Positions 53,887-63,511 of a DNA stretch of 64,000 nt are shown one piece after another. Position 1 is the stretch's first letter. Each line of letters opens with the position of its first letter. The notes under the pieces are model-generated. The model saw only the letters and a list, made by a program, of their open reading frames with translations, had not been told where the DNA came from and searched no databases. The position numbers and the translations under genes were made by a program. This DNA comes from Hyphomicrobium sp. ghe19. Its GTDB lineage: Bacteria; Pseudomonadota; Alphaproteobacteria; Rhizobiales; Hyphomicrobiaceae. The stretch spans positions 3,486,001 through 3,550,000 of the forward strand of contig NZ_LR743509.1 in the NCBI RefSeq assembly GCF_902712875.1, in the 5' to 3' direction.

Positions 53887-54795
53887 ATGTTCGACAAGCT
53901 CAGGCGCTCGGTTCTCGCCGGCATGGTGGGAAGCGCCCTTGCCGCCGTACTCATGGCTGCACCGGCAACGGCCCAGGAGAAATTCAAGGCAGTGACCACC
54001 TTCACCGTCATCGCCGACATGGCGCAGAACGTGGCCGGAGATGCCGCAATCGTTGAATCGATCACCAAGCCCGGCGCCGAGATCCACAACTACCAGCCCA
54101 CTCCGGGCGACATCCAGAAGGCGCAAGGCGCGCAGCTGATCCTGCGCAACGGCCTCAACCTCGAGCTCTGGTTCGAAAAGTTCTTCCAGAATCTGACGGA
54201 TGTTCCGGGGGCGGTCGTCTCCGAGGGCGTTGAGCCCATGAGCATTGTCGAGGGCCCCTATACCGGCAAGCCCAACCCGCACGCCTGGATGTCGCCCTCG
54301 GCAGCGCTGATCTATGTCGACAACATCCGCGACGCCTTCGCAAAATACGACCCGGCCAATGCTGAGACCTACAAGGCCAATGCAGAGGCCTACAAGGCCA
54401 GGATCAATGCCGCCATCGATCCGATCCGGGCCGAGCTTTCCGCCATTCCCGAGGACAAGCGCTGGCTGGTTTCAAGCGAAGGCGCCTTCAGTTATCTGGC
54501 TCGCGATTTCGGGCTGAAGGAGCTTTATCTCTGGCCGATCAATGCCGACCAGCAGGGCACCCCGCAGCAGGTGCGCAAGGTGATCGACGCCGTCAGGAAG
54601 AAGGGCATCACCGTCGTCTTCTCGGAAAGCACCATCTCCGACAAGCCTGCCAGGCAGGTGGCGCGCGAGACCGGCGCGAACTATGGCGGCGTGCTCTATG
54701 TCGATTCGCTGACCGAAGCCGACGGGCCGGTGCCCACCTACATCGACCTTCTGCGCGTGACTTCCGGCACGGTCGCCAAGGGGCTGGCGCAATGA
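53887..54795 (+). CDS. sitA: Manganese/iron ABC transporter substrate-binding protein
   Basis: A 302-aa periplasmic cluster A-I binding protein. A signal peptide ([20 protein letters not shown]) ends before QEKFKAV. Four metal ligands stand at His67 ([11 protein letters not shown]), His132 (NPHAWMSP), Glu198 (VSSEGAF) and Asp273 (LYVDSLT). The His-His-Glu-Asp set, with Glu rather than His in third place and no His-rich loop, is that of Mn-type proteins such as PsaA. First gene of the four-gene operon; its stop overlaps sitB (ATGA). Two palindromes precede it. Confidence 0.9.
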   Translation: MFDKLRRSVLAGMVGSALAAVLMAAPATAQEKFKAVTTFTVIADMAQNVAGDAAIVESITKPGAEIHNYQPTPGDIQKAQGAQLILRNGLNLELWFEKFFQNLTDVPGAVVSEGVEPMSIVEGPYTGKPNPHAWMSPSAALIYVDNIRDAFAKYDPANAETYKANAEAYKARINAAIDPIRAELSAIPEDKRWLVSSEGAFSYLARDFGLKELYLWPINADQQGTPQQVRKVIDAVRKKGITVVFSESTISDKPARQVARETGANYGGVLYVDSLTEADGPVPTYIDLLRVTSGTVAKGLAQ

Positions 54796-55691
54796 ACATG
54801 CGTGCAGCCACCTTCGCCCCCGCGTCGAAAGATGCGGGGGCCGGCCTCGCGGTAAGGAACGCGACGGTCACCTATCGCAACGGCCACACCGCACTGCGCG
54901 ACGCCAGCTTCGCGATCCCCACCGGGACCATCGCAGCGCTGGTCGGCATCAACGGCTCGGGCAAGTCGACGCTGTTCAAGGCCATCATGGGCTTCGTCCG
55001 GCTGGCGCAGGGCGACATCTCCATTCTCGGCCAGCCGGTCGATCGGGCGCTGAAGCAGAACCACGTCGCCTATGTCCCGCAGAGCGAAGACGTCGACTGG
55101 AACTTCCCCGTTCTGGTCGAGGACGTGGTGATGATGGGGCGCTACGGCCATATGGGCATGATGCGCATCCCGCGCCGCGCCGATCATGAGGCGGTGTCGG
55201 CCGCGCTTGCCCGCGTCAACATGAGCGACTTCCGCAAGCGCCAGATCGGCGAACTGTCGGGCGGGCAGAAGAAGCGTGTCTTCCTTGCCCGCGCGCTGGC
55301 GCAGGACGGCCGCGTCATCCTGCTCGACGAGCCCTTCACCGGCGTCGACGTCAAAACCGAGGACGCCATCATTAAGCTCCTGCGTTCGATGCGCGATGAG
55401 GGCCGGGTGATGTTGGTCTCCACGCACAATCTGGGCTCCGTGCCGGAGTTCTGCGACCGCACCGTGCTTCTGAACCGCACAGTGCTCGCCCATGGCCGGA
55501 CCGCGGAGATCTTCACCCAGGCCAATCTCGAACAGACCTTCGGCGGCGTGCTGCGCCATTTCGTGCTGAACGAGGCGGACAGGTCCCAGTCCGTCGGCGT
55601 CATAACCGACGACGAGCGCCCACTGGTCCTGCGCGGCGACAGGCCCGCGACGTCAGCGCAATCGGCAGGCCTCAATGGAGGTCGTAGGTGA
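54792..55691 (+). CDS. sitB: Manganese/iron ABC transporter ATPase
   Basis: A 299-aa nucleotide-binding subunit. Walker A is [11 protein letters not shown], the signature [15 protein letters not shown], Walker [11 protein letters not shown], and the switch histidine is in [10 protein letters not shown]. It powers import by SitC/SitD. The start overlaps sitA and the end overlaps sitC by four bases. About 50 extra residues at the C-terminus (after [12 protein letters not shown]) are hydrophilic and not part of the core domain. Confidence 0.9.
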   Translation: MNMRAATFAPASKDAGAGLAVRNATVTYRNGHTALRDASFAIPTGTIAALVGINGSGKSTLFKAIMGFVRLAQGDISILGQPVDRALKQNHVAYVPQSEDVDWNFPVLVEDVVMMGRYGHMGMMRIPRRADHEAVSAALARVNMSDFRKRQIGELSGGQKKRVFLARALAQDGRVILLDEPFTGVDVKTEDAIIKLLRSMRDEGRVMLVSTHNLGSVPEFCDRTVLLNRTVLAHGRTAEIFTQANLEQTFGGVLRHFVLNEADRSQSVGVITDDERPLVLRGDRPATSAQSAGLNGGRR

Positions 55692-56548
55692 TGTCCGTCA
55701 TGCTCGAGCCGTTCGGCTACGGCTACATGCTGAACGCCATGTGGGTTTCGGCACTGGTCGGAGGCGTCTGCGCCTTCCTGTCGGCCTATCTGATGCTGAA
55801 GGGCTGGTCGCTGATCGGCGACGCACTCTCACACGCGATCGTTCCGGGTGTGGCCGGCGCCTACATGCTGGGGCTTCCGTTCTCCATCGGTGCCTTCTTC
55901 TCGGGCGGCCTCGCCGCGGCGGCGATGCTCTTCCTCAACCAGCGTACCAAGTTGAAGGAAGACGCCATCATTGGGCTGATCTTCTCGTCTTTCTTCGGGC
56001 TTGGACTGTTCATGGTGTCGCTGTCGCCCGCATCGGTGAACATCCAAACCATCGTACTCGGCAACATCCTGGCCATCACACCGGAGGACACGCTCCAGCT
56101 TGCCATCATCGGCTTCGTTTCGCTCGCCATCCTTCTGCTCAAATGGAAAGACCTTATGGTCGTATTCTTCGACGAGAGCCACGCGCGCTCGATTGGCCTC
56201 AATCCGCCGCTGCTCAAGATCATGTTCGTCACGCTGCTCTCCGCATCGACGGTGGCGGCGCTGCAGACGGTCGGAGCATTCCTGGTCATCTGCATGGTGG
56301 TGACGCCGGGCGCCACCGCCTATCTGCTGACCGACCGTTTCCAACGGCTGCTCGTCATCGCCATCGTCATCGGTGCCGTCACCAGCTTCATCGGCGCCTA
56401 TGTCAGCTATTTCCTCGACGGCGCGACCGGCGGCGTCATCGTCGTGCTGCAGACAGCAATCTTCCTTGCCGTGTTCTTCCTCGCGCCCAAGCACGGCATG
56501 CTTGCCGCCCGATGTCGCGCCGCCCAGGCATTGGAGGCAGGGCTGTGA
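55688..56548 (+). CDS. sitC: Manganese/iron ABC transporter permease, first
   Basis: A 286-aa integral membrane protein of the ABC-3 family with about eight helices: [40 protein letters not shown], and [20 protein letters not shown] near the end. The coupling segment [20 protein letters not shown] is the family hallmark. The operon has two different permeases, as in SitABCD/TroABCD systems. Confidence 0.9.
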   Translation: MMSVMLEPFGYGYMLNAMWVSALVGGVCAFLSAYLMLKGWSLIGDALSHAIVPGVAGAYMLGLPFSIGAFFSGGLAAAAMLFLNQRTKLKEDAIIGLIFSSFFGLGLFMVSLSPASVNIQTIVLGNILAITPEDTLQLAIIGFVSLAILLLKWKDLMVVFFDESHARSIGLNPPLLKIMFVTLLSASTVAALQTVGAFLVICMVVTPGATAYLLTDRFQRLLVIAIVIGAVTSFIGAYVSYFLDGATGGVIVVLQTAIFLAVFFLAPKHGMLAARCRAAQALEAGL

Positions 56549-57390
56549 GCTTCCTGGAGACACTACTGACGCCCTTCCAGTTCGGGTTCATGGTCAATGC
56601 CCTGATCATCTCGGTGCTGGTGGCCGTGCCCGCCGCACTCCTGTCCTGCTTCCTCGTCCTCAAGGGCTGGTCGCTGATGGGAGACGCGATCAGCCACGCC
56701 ATCCTGCCCGGCGTGGTGCTGGCCTATATCGTCAACCTGCCGCTGGCGCTCGGCGCCTTCGCTGCCGGCATGACCTGCGCGCTCGCCACCGGCTTTCTCA
56801 AGGAAAACAGCCGCATCAAGCAGGACACCGTCATGGGTGTCGTCTTTTCAGGCATGTTCGGTCTCGGCATGGTGCTCTACGTCAAGATCGAGACGGACGT
56901 GCACCTCGACCACATCCTGTTCGGCGACATGCTGGGCGTGAACTGGCGCGACATCGTCGAGACGGGCATCATCGCCGCGCTGGCGAGCGGCATCATCCTC
57001 GTCAAGTGGCGCGACCTGCTGCTGCACGCCTTCGATCCGGCACAGGCGAGGGCTGTCGGACTGCCGGTCCGATTGCTGCACTATGGCCTGCTGTCGATCC
57101 TGTCGCTGACGATCGTCGGGGCGCTCAAGGCCGTCGGCATCATTCTCGCCATCGCCATGCTGATCGCGCCCGGCGCCATCGCCTTCCTGCTCGCCCGCAC
57201 CTTCAGCAGGATGCTCGTCCTTTCGGTCGCCATTGCTGTGCTGGCGTCCTTCTTCGGAGTCTATTTGTCCTTCTTCATCGACAGTGCCCCGGCGCCGACA
57301 ATCGTGGTGCTGCTGACGATCGTCTTCATCGCGGCCTTCGTTCAAGCGACGCGCAAGGCGGCTCGGATCGAAGTGCGCGAGGCGACTTGA
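56545..57390 (+). CDS. sitD: Manganese/iron ABC transporter permease, second
   Basis: A 281-aa ABC-3 permease with a GDAISHAILPGVVLAYIVNL segment, paralogous to sitC. I start at the GTG at 56545, with GGAGG nine bases upstream and a GTGA overlap with the sitC stop; the much longer open frame from 55675 is mostly a shadow of sitC. Its ending region (PTIVVLLTIVFIAAFVQATR) matches the last helix of the family. Last gene of the operon. Confidence 0.88.
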   Translation: MSFLETLLTPFQFGFMVNALIISVLVAVPAALLSCFLVLKGWSLMGDAISHAILPGVVLAYIVNLPLALGAFAAGMTCALATGFLKENSRIKQDTVMGVVFSGMFGLGMVLYVKIETDVHLDHILFGDMLGVNWRDIVETGIIAALASGIILVKWRDLLLHAFDPAQARAVGLPVRLLHYGLLSILSLTIVGALKAVGIILAIAMLIAPGAIAFLLARTFSRMLVLSVAIAVLASFFGVYLSFFIDSAPAPTIVVLLTIVFIAAFVQATRKAARIEVREAT

Positions 57391-58202
57391 TTCCGTGTTA
57401 TCCGATCGAAAGGCACAGACGGCGGAAGATTCGTGTCCCGAATGCATCCGCTGGGCAAGTTCATTCCGCGATGCCGGTTGGTGCAGCGATTGTTAAAGCA
57501 GGTCTTCCGGGATGACGACGGATGTGCGCTTGTGGCCCTGAGCGTCGAGAGGCTGATAGCAGCTTTCAGTCTGTCGCGATAAAGCGGAGGGCTGAAGGTC
57601 GATCGACGGTCGATCCCATACGCAGACATCAGCGAACTCACCTGGGCGCGTGATTCCGCGCTGCCAGATTATGTCCGCTCAAGGAGGACGACCCTACCTT
57701 CAGACCTGTCTAGCGATTGCCGGACCTGACCCAAAGCGGACATTAGCGATCATCGCTTCTGTCAGCGCGCAAAAGAGCAAAAAAGCGTGGAACAATTGAG
57801 CGCTATCTGATGGTGAACCATAGGCGCTTCACGCACGTCGGCCGAATCCCGAGATGAAGACGTGGATATTGCCCAACCCTCACTTACGGTAACGCTCGGC
57901 TCATATCGGGAATGTCAACCACGCGGACCTCATCGCAAACTCACGAATTTGTAAGGGCTGGACGTTCGGTGATCCAGCAAGAGTCAAAGCATGGTCGTTG
58001 CGCCACCGTTCGGGCAAGATAATAGCATAGCATAGCCTTCGTGCTGCTGAAGCCTCGCACTTTGGAAGAAACCGGTCACAATCAGAAAGACGTTGGCCGA
58101 TCTGGCGCGCCGCGCACGCATATCTCTTTTGGCTGGCTAGAGCGCAATGGCGGCGAGCACGCCGAGATCCGAGTAGGTCAATTTTTAGATGGAGAGATTA
58201 CC
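57391..58202. other. Long non-coding stretch in the accessory region
   Basis: About 810 bases with no supported gene. The short frames (such as 57342-57641 minus) lack motifs. Around 57669-57747 are ATGTCCGCTC and ACCCAAAGCGGACAT, inverted end words resembling a dispersed repeat of related genomes. Near 58030 is AGCATAGCATAG. The ribosome site of the next gene (GGAGAG) lies at 58191. Confidence 0.4.
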
Positions 58203-58562
58203 ATGACCAACAGTAACCTTCCCGACCACACCAATTAATCTCATGTCCACGGACCCGGTTGCGGTCACATAGCCGTCCGGCATAAGGGTCACATCGATTA
58301 TCTCCACGATGCCCATCTGGATCATCCACATGGGGATCATGTGGATGAACACGTGATCGAGGTTACAGAAAAAAATCCCGATCGCTGCACGCCGGATCAT
58401 CAATGTGGCGGGCATGATAAGATGCACGTCCATGGAAAGGGTTGCGGACACGAAGCTGTTCCGCACGGCGATCACATTGACTACCTAGTCAACGGTCATC
58501 TCCATCATCCTCATGGGGACCATTGCGACGATCACGGCCCGCTGGAAATCGTTAAGAATTGA
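58203..58562 (+). pseudogene. His-rich two-repeat metal-binding protein with an in-frame stop
   Basis: The ATG at 58203, with GGAGAG before it, opens MTNSNLPDHTN and then TAA (58236-58238). The same frame continues without another stop to 58562. Repeat one begins HVHGPGCGHIAVRHKGHIDY and contains HLDHPHGDH; repeat two begins HVHGKGCGHEAVPHGDHIDY and contains HLHHPHGDH. They are linked by NPDRCTPDHQCGGH. Such proteins are predicted zinc/metal buffers. The stop may be a mutation, a sequencing error, or bypassed by a start at the GTG at 58341, which would keep the second repeat. Neighbour of sitABCD. Confidence 0.75.
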
Positions 58563-58644
58563 GCGCTTTGCCGGTCGTTTCTGAACTAATTCCACCGCGC
58601 GACCAAGCAACGAGACGTCATTTCAGTTCGGGAGAATTGGTTCA

Positions 58645-59031
58645 GTGCATTTGGCATCGCCGATTTTCGCTGTCATCGTCGTATTGTGCGCGGGCGCGGG
58701 CCCGTTTGCGGGCAGCGCGCCATCATCTATTCCCACGTGGTTGAAGAAGCACGTGGGTGAGGGCGAAGATCGAATAGAAGGAATGGTCTTCGAACGGGCG
58801 CGCGCGCTCTATTTTCGCAAGACCGCAGAAGGAGAAATCAGAAATCCCTGTTACTTCGCCATGGACGCCACACGAGACGTAATCCCCAAATGCCCCTCTT
58901 GCGGAAAAGCAGACGCAACGCGCAGTGAAGGTCAGCTCATGGCGCAACACAGAAGAAATCGCCCCGTCAGGTCGTCGGCGGATTGCGACATCGTCCCAGC
59001 AGATGCGATCAGCGCTTCTTACCGCTCCTGA
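58645..59031 (+). CDS. Truncated secreted protein resembling the N-terminus of a transpeptidase-like family
   Basis: A 128-aa frame. A signal peptide (IFAVIVVLCAGAGPFAGSAP) is followed by WLKKHVGEGEDRIEGMVFER and RALYFRKTAEGEIRNPCYFA MDATR, which look like the start of a larger exported protein, recalled as murein L,D-transpeptidase-like. From residue 78 (DVIPKCPSCGKAD...) the sequence no longer looks related and probably derives from repeat DNA. I treat it as a truncated gene. No ribosome site is obvious. Confidence 0.4.
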   Translation: MHLASPIFAVIVVLCAGAGPFAGSAPSSIPTWLKKHVGEGEDRIEGMVFERARALYFRKTAEGEIRNPCYFAMDATRDVIPKCPSCGKADATRSEGQLMAQHRRNRPVRSSADCDIVPADAISASYRS

Positions 59032-59190
59032 AATATCCGCTTTCTGGGCAAAGCAGCTAGATTGCCTCAAACTCGCCGCTGTCGAAGGTCTGTTGGCCTT
59101 TGGCAATACGGGGCAGATTCGCCCATTCTCCAGTCGCATCAGTCCTCGATCAAGCTCGACAAAACGTCTTCCCATCGTCCCAAGGCCCTG
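58870..59190. repeat. Probable dispersed-repeat DNA
   Basis: Overlapping frames on both strands read like the spurious peptides that dispersed repeats of related alphaproteobacteria produce (for example KANRPSTAASLRQSSCFAQK on the minus strand). No single gene is supported. Identification as repeat is from memory and uncertain. Confidence 0.3.
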
Positions 59191-59613
59191 ACGCTAGCGG
59201 CCTGATTGTAATATTTTTGGCTGCTCGCCAGCGTAGACCTCGATCGTGGTAGCGATGTTCTTGTGTCCGAGCATTTGCCGGACGCTTTCGTAATCACCGG
59301 GATGCGCCTGAAGTTTCGGCGACGCCGCTCAACCTTGATGCCGGCGATCTTCATCGCGCGGGTGAGCTTGCTTTTCAAGGTTTGCCCACGACTCTTTCGA
59401 CAACCCCGCGAGTTGCCAGCTGGCCTTGTCAGCAAGCAGCCGAACGACCACGGGATCGGCGATGATGTCGGCGGGATGCTTTCCGGTGATTTCAGCAAAG
59501 CGCCGAACCGCCGAGCCAATCTCCGTTTTCATATTCGCCGGCAGCTGCGGGTGGTCTTTGATGTGATCTAGAAGCTTTTGGAGTGTGGGCGTTAGGTGAT
59601 TTGGCGCGGGCAT
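59190..59613 (-). pseudogene. Tyrosine-recombinase (phage integrase) relic
   Basis: Read on the minus strand from 59613: MPAPNHLTPTLQKLLDHIKD, then EIGSAVRRFAEITGKHPADI and LAGLSKESWANL form an N-terminal core-binding region. The frame then shifts to LKSKLTRAMKIAGIKVERRR. Near the end a third frame reads SVRQMLGHKNIATTIEVYAG, which holds the catalytic LGH...Y box. The central catalytic part is missing. Upstream, another open stretch from MSEKNYKQLIELAETSTVRE (59955) is joined in frame without a stop; its origin is unknown. Confidence 0.6.
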
Positions 59614-59959
59614 TGTGAACTCCACGCTGAGGCGGCAGAAGACAGGTGATGACGGAGCGCTGATTTGGTGAAAGGCCCAGGCTCTATCTTTGTTGAAAAT
59701 CGGGCCTGGGAGTTTCACGAGCAGCGGCAGACTGAGATATTTGGCCTGTCTGGAAGGGACAGTTGCGGACTCAGCAACACCTAAGTTCGAAGAGCAGGAT
59801 GTCTTGCCGCGCGATGCGCACTGCGCGACCGAATCTATGGCTTTTAAGATCCCCAGACTCGATAAACCGCCGGACCTCTCGCTAAGAAGCGTCAGTTCGC
59901 GAACCGTGGACGTCTCAGCCAATTCGATAAGCTGCTTGTAGTTCTTTTCGGACATAGCG

Positions 59960-60538
59960 GGCGGCAATTCTTCGCCTGCTGGTCTCGCTGGCGAGCTTGA
60001 GCGTGTTATCGCAACGGTCAGGCCTTTGAATCTTTCTCCACCCGTATCGATCAAACCGCCGGAGGCAGTCGGCGCTCCATGGCTCGTCGCATCGGAATCT
60101 CCCAATCGGCCGCTACGCAGCGATTTGATAATCGACGGCGCAACAGGACATCTGATCGAGCGGACTGATTTTTCAGGGCGGCATTGGATCGATCAAACCA
60201 TCGGCTACGGCATTGCCGCACATGAGGGCCAATTGTTCGGATTAGCCAACCAGATACTCGGTACGCTGACGGCGCTCTTTCTCATCATCCTGTCCGTTTC
60301 GGGCATCGTGATGTGGTGGAAGCGGCGTCCGGCGGGAGTGCTTGGTGCTCCTGTGCCATTAAACCGTCCTCGCGGCGGAGCAGCGCTTTTCACCACGGTT
60401 CTTCTACTCGCCATCTACATGCCGATGTTCGCGCTGACGCTTGTTCTCGTGCTCGTCGTCGAGGCCTTCTGTCTTCGGAGATTGAAGGCTGTGAACCGTT
60501 GGCTCGGATTGCGGCCCGACGAGATGGCTAGCGCATGA
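59960..60538 (+). pseudogene. PepSY-domain membrane protein, 5'-truncated
   Basis: Homology to the C-terminal part of PepSY-TM proteins runs from about GELERVIATVRPLNLSPPV through RTDFSGRHWIDQTIGYGIAA, HEGQLFGLANQILG, the helix TALFLIILSVSGIVMWWKRR and a last helix MFALTLVLVLVVEAFCLRRL. The family is normally about 450-480 aa, so more than half is lost. The left limit (about 59955) is where the antisense integrase-relic ORF begins. No ribosome site supports an independent protein. Confidence 0.6.
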
Positions 60539-60614
60539 AGACTGTTGGAGATGGACAGTTCGAGGAAGTTCAATCAAGAGATCATTGAGACGTGCTGAAT
60601 AATCCCAGCTAAAG

Positions 60615-60654
60615 CCTCGACGCCCCTGGCGGTCTCATTGCCCGGGCGTCGAGG
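60615..60654 (-). terminator. Hairpin after the copper cluster
   Basis: Eleven-base stem CCTCGACGCCC / GGGCGTCGAGG with an 18-base loop, 27 bases past the PCuAC stop. Only a weak T-rich tail follows on the minus strand. Confidence 0.5.
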
Positions 60655-60680
60655 GCCAGTGAGCCAGGAGTCGCGCGCGG

Positions 60681-61199
60681 CTATTGCATATGGTCATGCA
60701 TCATTTTGGAATCGTCCATCTTCATCTCGCCCATCCCGGCATCAGAGCTGTCCATAGCACCGATATCCTCGACCTTGTAATCGATGTCGACGCTGCCAGC
60801 CTTTTCGAAGGTCAAAGACCCTTTGATATTGGGTCCTTTGGCAATCGGATTTTTCAAGCCCATCAACATCAGGTGGTACGATCCCGGGTTGAACTTCACC
60901 GTGGCGCCTGGTCGGATTTCGATACCATCCTTGAGTTGACGCATCGTCATCTTATCGCCGTCCATTTTCATCTCGTGAATCTCAACGTGGTCTGCGCCCT
61001 CGAAAGCGCCTCCGGTCAGCCTGTCGGTTTCCTTGCCATTGTTGGTGATGGTGAGATAACCGGCGCCGACGGTCGCGCCCTCGGGCGTTGCTCGTGTCCA
61101 TGGATGGAGGACAAGCAAACCGCTCTTCTCGAACTGGTGAGCAGCGACGAACCCCGTCGCTGCGATGAGCGTGGTAAATGCCAAGAGCAGCTGTTTCAT
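60681..61199 (-). CDS. Copper chaperone PCu(A)C
   Basis: A 172-aa periplasmic copper chaperone that supplies Cu(I), usually to cytochrome oxidase. A signal peptide (LLLAFTTLIAATGFVAA) precedes the domain. The ligand pattern is HVEIHEMKMDGDKM then HLMLMGL, the H-M...H-x-M motif of the family. The C-terminus adds a Met/His-rich tail (KMDDSKMMHDHMQ), probably more metal sites. TTGGAGGAAAGA precedes the ATG at 61199. Last gene of the minus-strand copper cluster. Confidence 0.88.
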   Translation of the reverse strand: MKQLLLAFTTLIAATGFVAAHQFEKSGLLVLHPWTRATPEGATVGAGYLTITNNGKETDRLTGGAFEGADHVEIHEMKMDGDKMTMRQLKDGIEIRPGATVKFNPGSYHLMLMGLKNPIAKGPNIKGSLTFEKAGSVDIDYKVEDIGAMDSSDAGMGEMKMDDSKMMHDHMQ

Positions 61200-61223
61200 T
61201 CTTTCCTCCAAAATTTAAACTTA

Positions 61224-62144
61224 TCAGTGATGCATTGCCGAGTGATCTAATAGCGCTGGCGGCATCGTCCCCAATGCCGCGACAATGGATAAAATGATCA
61301 ACCCGAACGCCGTTTCGATGAGCGCGTTGCGGCGCATGGCCTGAATCGTTTGCGGCTCGTTGAGGCCAGGCATAAGACCGAAGCGGTTGATAGCGGCTAC
61401 GATCACCATCGAAAGAAAGATCGCGATCTTGATCAAGAGCAGCCTTCCATATTCCGTAGTTGTGAGAAGTTCGACGCTTCCGACGAGGTTCCAGGTATTG
61501 ACGACCCCCGTCGCCGCGATGGTCACAACTGCGGCAACTCCGAGATTGGAAAATCGACGAGTTATTTCTCGAATGCTATCGATTGATTGTGGTACGCCAT
61601 CTTTGGGCGGCGCTCGAAGGCAAAGCGCGAATGGCAGCAGACCGCCAACCCACACGCCGATCGCGATGAGATGCAGGACGTCAGAGGCAAGGTGCAGCCG
61701 TCCCTTCGTCCCAGGTGCGCTTCCGGCATGACCCGCGAATGCCAAGCCGCCGATGAAAAAGATTGACAGCAAATTCCGCACTATCAGCGCTGCGGTACTC
61801 TCGGCTTTCCAAAGAAGCGTCACAGCCGCAAGCAATACGCCAGCCGCAAATCGAAAAATCCATACCCGGCCGAATTGGGTATTTGTTAACACCGTCCCCG
61901 CCGTGCCGTCGGCGATCGCCGTCGTCCAAGGAGCGTCAGCAATTGCGCTGGTGACGGCGATGAACCACGCCGCTCCCGAAGCCAACGCGACCGCCATGCT
62001 GGCCCAGAATAGCGAGCTAAACTGTCGTAAAGGGAATTGCCGTTCTAACCCTCGAAGAACGAGGGAAACAAAAAAGACAACGCCCACGGCTTGGGCGGTT
62101 GCCGCGAAATGCAGCACGCGCCAAAAGATGAGCGTTGCGTCCAC
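61224..62144 (-). CDS. copD: CopD-family copper membrane protein
   Basis: A 306-aa inner-membrane protein with about eight helices, for example AVGVVFFVSLVLRGLERQF and LIAIGVWVGGLLPFALCLRA. The conserved HLIAIGVWVGGL and HAGSAPGTKGRLHLASDVLH segments place histidines as expected for CopD (YcnJ-like) copper importers. It lies 12 bases after copC, the standard CopC-CopD pair that moves periplasmic copper toward the cytoplasm. Confidence 0.85.
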   Translation of the reverse strand: MDATLIFWRVLHFAATAQAVGVVFFVSLVLRGLERQFPLRQFSSLFWASMAVALASGAAWFIAVTSAIADAPWTTAIADGTAGTVLTNTQFGRVWIFRFAAGVLLAAVTLLWKAESTAALIVRNLLSIFFIGGLAFAGHAGSAPGTKGRLHLASDVLHLIAIGVWVGGLLPFALCLRAPPKDGVPQSIDSIREITRRFSNLGVAAVVTIAATGVVNTWNLVGSVELLTTTEYGRLLLIKIAIFLSMVIVAAINRFGLMPGLNEPQTIQAMRRNALIETAFGLIILSIVAALGTMPPALLDHSAMHH

Positions 62145-62156
62145 CTGAGCCTCAGA

Positions 62157-62516
62157 TCATTTTCCGACGTGGAAAGAAAAGCTGCCTTGGGTTTTGTGCG
62201 TATCGACTGACAATGCGTGCCAATTCACGGTGTAGGAGCCTGCTCCAAGACTTTTGACTCCGACATGAATAGTTGATCCCGATGCGCTGCTGCCGGTGTC
62301 TACACGGGCTCCCGAGGCTGCATGCACCGTTGCTCCGCTGAACTTCGGCTCAAGTGCCTCGGTAAAATGGAGATCGACTTGACTCGGAGAGGAACTGACC
62401 GTGCTACCCACTGCAGGGCTCGCACTATCAAGCCGTGCGTGAGCTTCCGCTCCTGAGGCAAAGATCGCGACCGACAAAGTAAGCGCGGCGAGGACGGCGT
62501 GATTGGAGATTTTCAT
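62157..62516 (-). CDS. copC: CopC periplasmic copper-binding protein
   Basis: A 119-aa beta-barrel protein. After the signal peptide (LAALTLSVAIFASGAEA) the mature protein begins HARLDSASPAVGS, whose N-terminal His is a Cu(II) ligand; VDTHKTQGSFSFHVGK near the end supplies Asp and His ligands. LHFTEALEPKF is a family block. The ATG at 62516 fits the signal peptide; the frame to 62582 overlaps the upstream gene. It hands copper to CopD. Confidence 0.88.
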   Translation of the reverse strand: MKISNHAVLAALTLSVAIFASGAEAHARLDSASPAVGSTVSSSPSQVDLHFTEALEPKFSGATVHAASGARVDTGSSASGSTIHVGVKSLGAGSYTVNWHALSVDTHKTQGSFSFHVGK

Positions 62517-62526
62517 CGGTGACTCC

Positions 62527-63465
62527 TCATTGGTTCGAGTCAGCAAAGAGCGGCTGCCCGTAGGTCTTCGGAAAAATATCATCGAGATAGAAGTGGATCT
62601 GGCCTATTCCGCCGGCGCCATCTCCGCTTGCACGATTGACCGGAATGATTGCTTCGCCGCTGATCTGAAACTTGTCACCCACGTAAATGATCCCAGGATT
62701 TAACGTTCCCGTCGTCCGTTCGCCTTCCGCGAAACGGCCGGTTTCCGTTGACAAGTTCCACTCCACAAGGGGGATCAGACGGTTGATGAAATCCGGCAAG
62801 CCTGCGTCTTCAACGGCCGATTTCAGATAGGGCATGCTGTATTGAAGCGACCCGCCCCATACGATGGAGCGTGCGTTGAACGTTGTCTCGCCGTCTTCGA
62901 TCGTCGTTGATTCAGTCGGAATTGCGTAGCCGACTTGACCGGTGATTGCGAGCGGCTTCAGGTACTTCAACTCGTCAGGAAGAAATCCGAAACCTTTGCC
63001 GACAAAGAGGGTTGGAGCGAAAGTTGTAAAGCGTTCGGCGCCGATTGCGCTGCTGCCGGTGCCTCCCCAATCAACGTCGACAGCCGCCGACATGACGAAC
63101 TCATCGGTAGGATCGGTCACAAATTGAAATTTGAAGCTCGTTTCAAGATTGTCGAATCCGCTAGCCGTGAGTCCGCCGCGCTCTTTGAGATGAATCCATG
63201 TGTCGCCCACGGAGATGCCGAAGTTTTCGGTTATTCTTTTGGAGATTTCAGCCGAGATATCGACTTCGCGTGCGGACGGATCATCTCCATTGCGGAACGC
63301 GGCGACCGTCGGAAGAGAAAGCTCGTCGGCGACACAAGGGTCATCTACGTTCAGGGTAGCCGGAAAAAACCGGTTGCCGACGAAGCAGTGCGCGGACGCG
63401 TGAGATATCGGAATGAAAGCGGTAACGGCCACGAATGCGACCGTCCGCACATGTGTGCAAGACAT
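62527..63465 (-). CDS. Outer-membrane-type protein of the copper cluster
   Basis: A 312-aa exported protein. After the signal (TVAFVAVTAFIPISHASA) it shows alternating beta strands such as DEFVMSAAVDVDWGG, GQVGYAIPTES and LVEWNLSTETGRFA, typical of an outer-membrane barrel. It lacks the terminal aromatic residue of classic porins. It lies ten bases before copC and is probably co-transcribed; a role in copper passage is inferred from that position only. Confidence 0.65.
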   Translation of the reverse strand: MSCTHVRTVAFVAVTAFIPISHASAHCFVGNRFFPATLNVDDPCVADELSLPTVAAFRNGDDPSAREVDISAEISKRITENFGISVGDTWIHLKERGGLTASGFDNLETSFKFQFVTDPTDEFVMSAAVDVDWGGTGSSAIGAERFTTFAPTLFVGKGFGFLPDELKYLKPLAITGQVGYAIPTESTTIEDGETTFNARSIVWGGSLQYSMPYLKSAVEDAGLPDFINRLIPLVEWNLSTETGRFAEGERTTGTLNPGIIYVGDKFQISGEAIIPVNRASGDGAGGIGQIHFYLDDIFPKTYGQPLFADSNQ

Positions 63466-63511
63466 GGACCACTCTCCTGTTCAAACGACTGATCTAAAGC
63501 GCAGGCTACAA

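Noticed and set aside
55675..57390. 571-codon plus-strand open frame
   Set aside because: Its first half is an out-of-frame shadow of sitC; only the part from the GTG at 56545 is a real gene (sitD).
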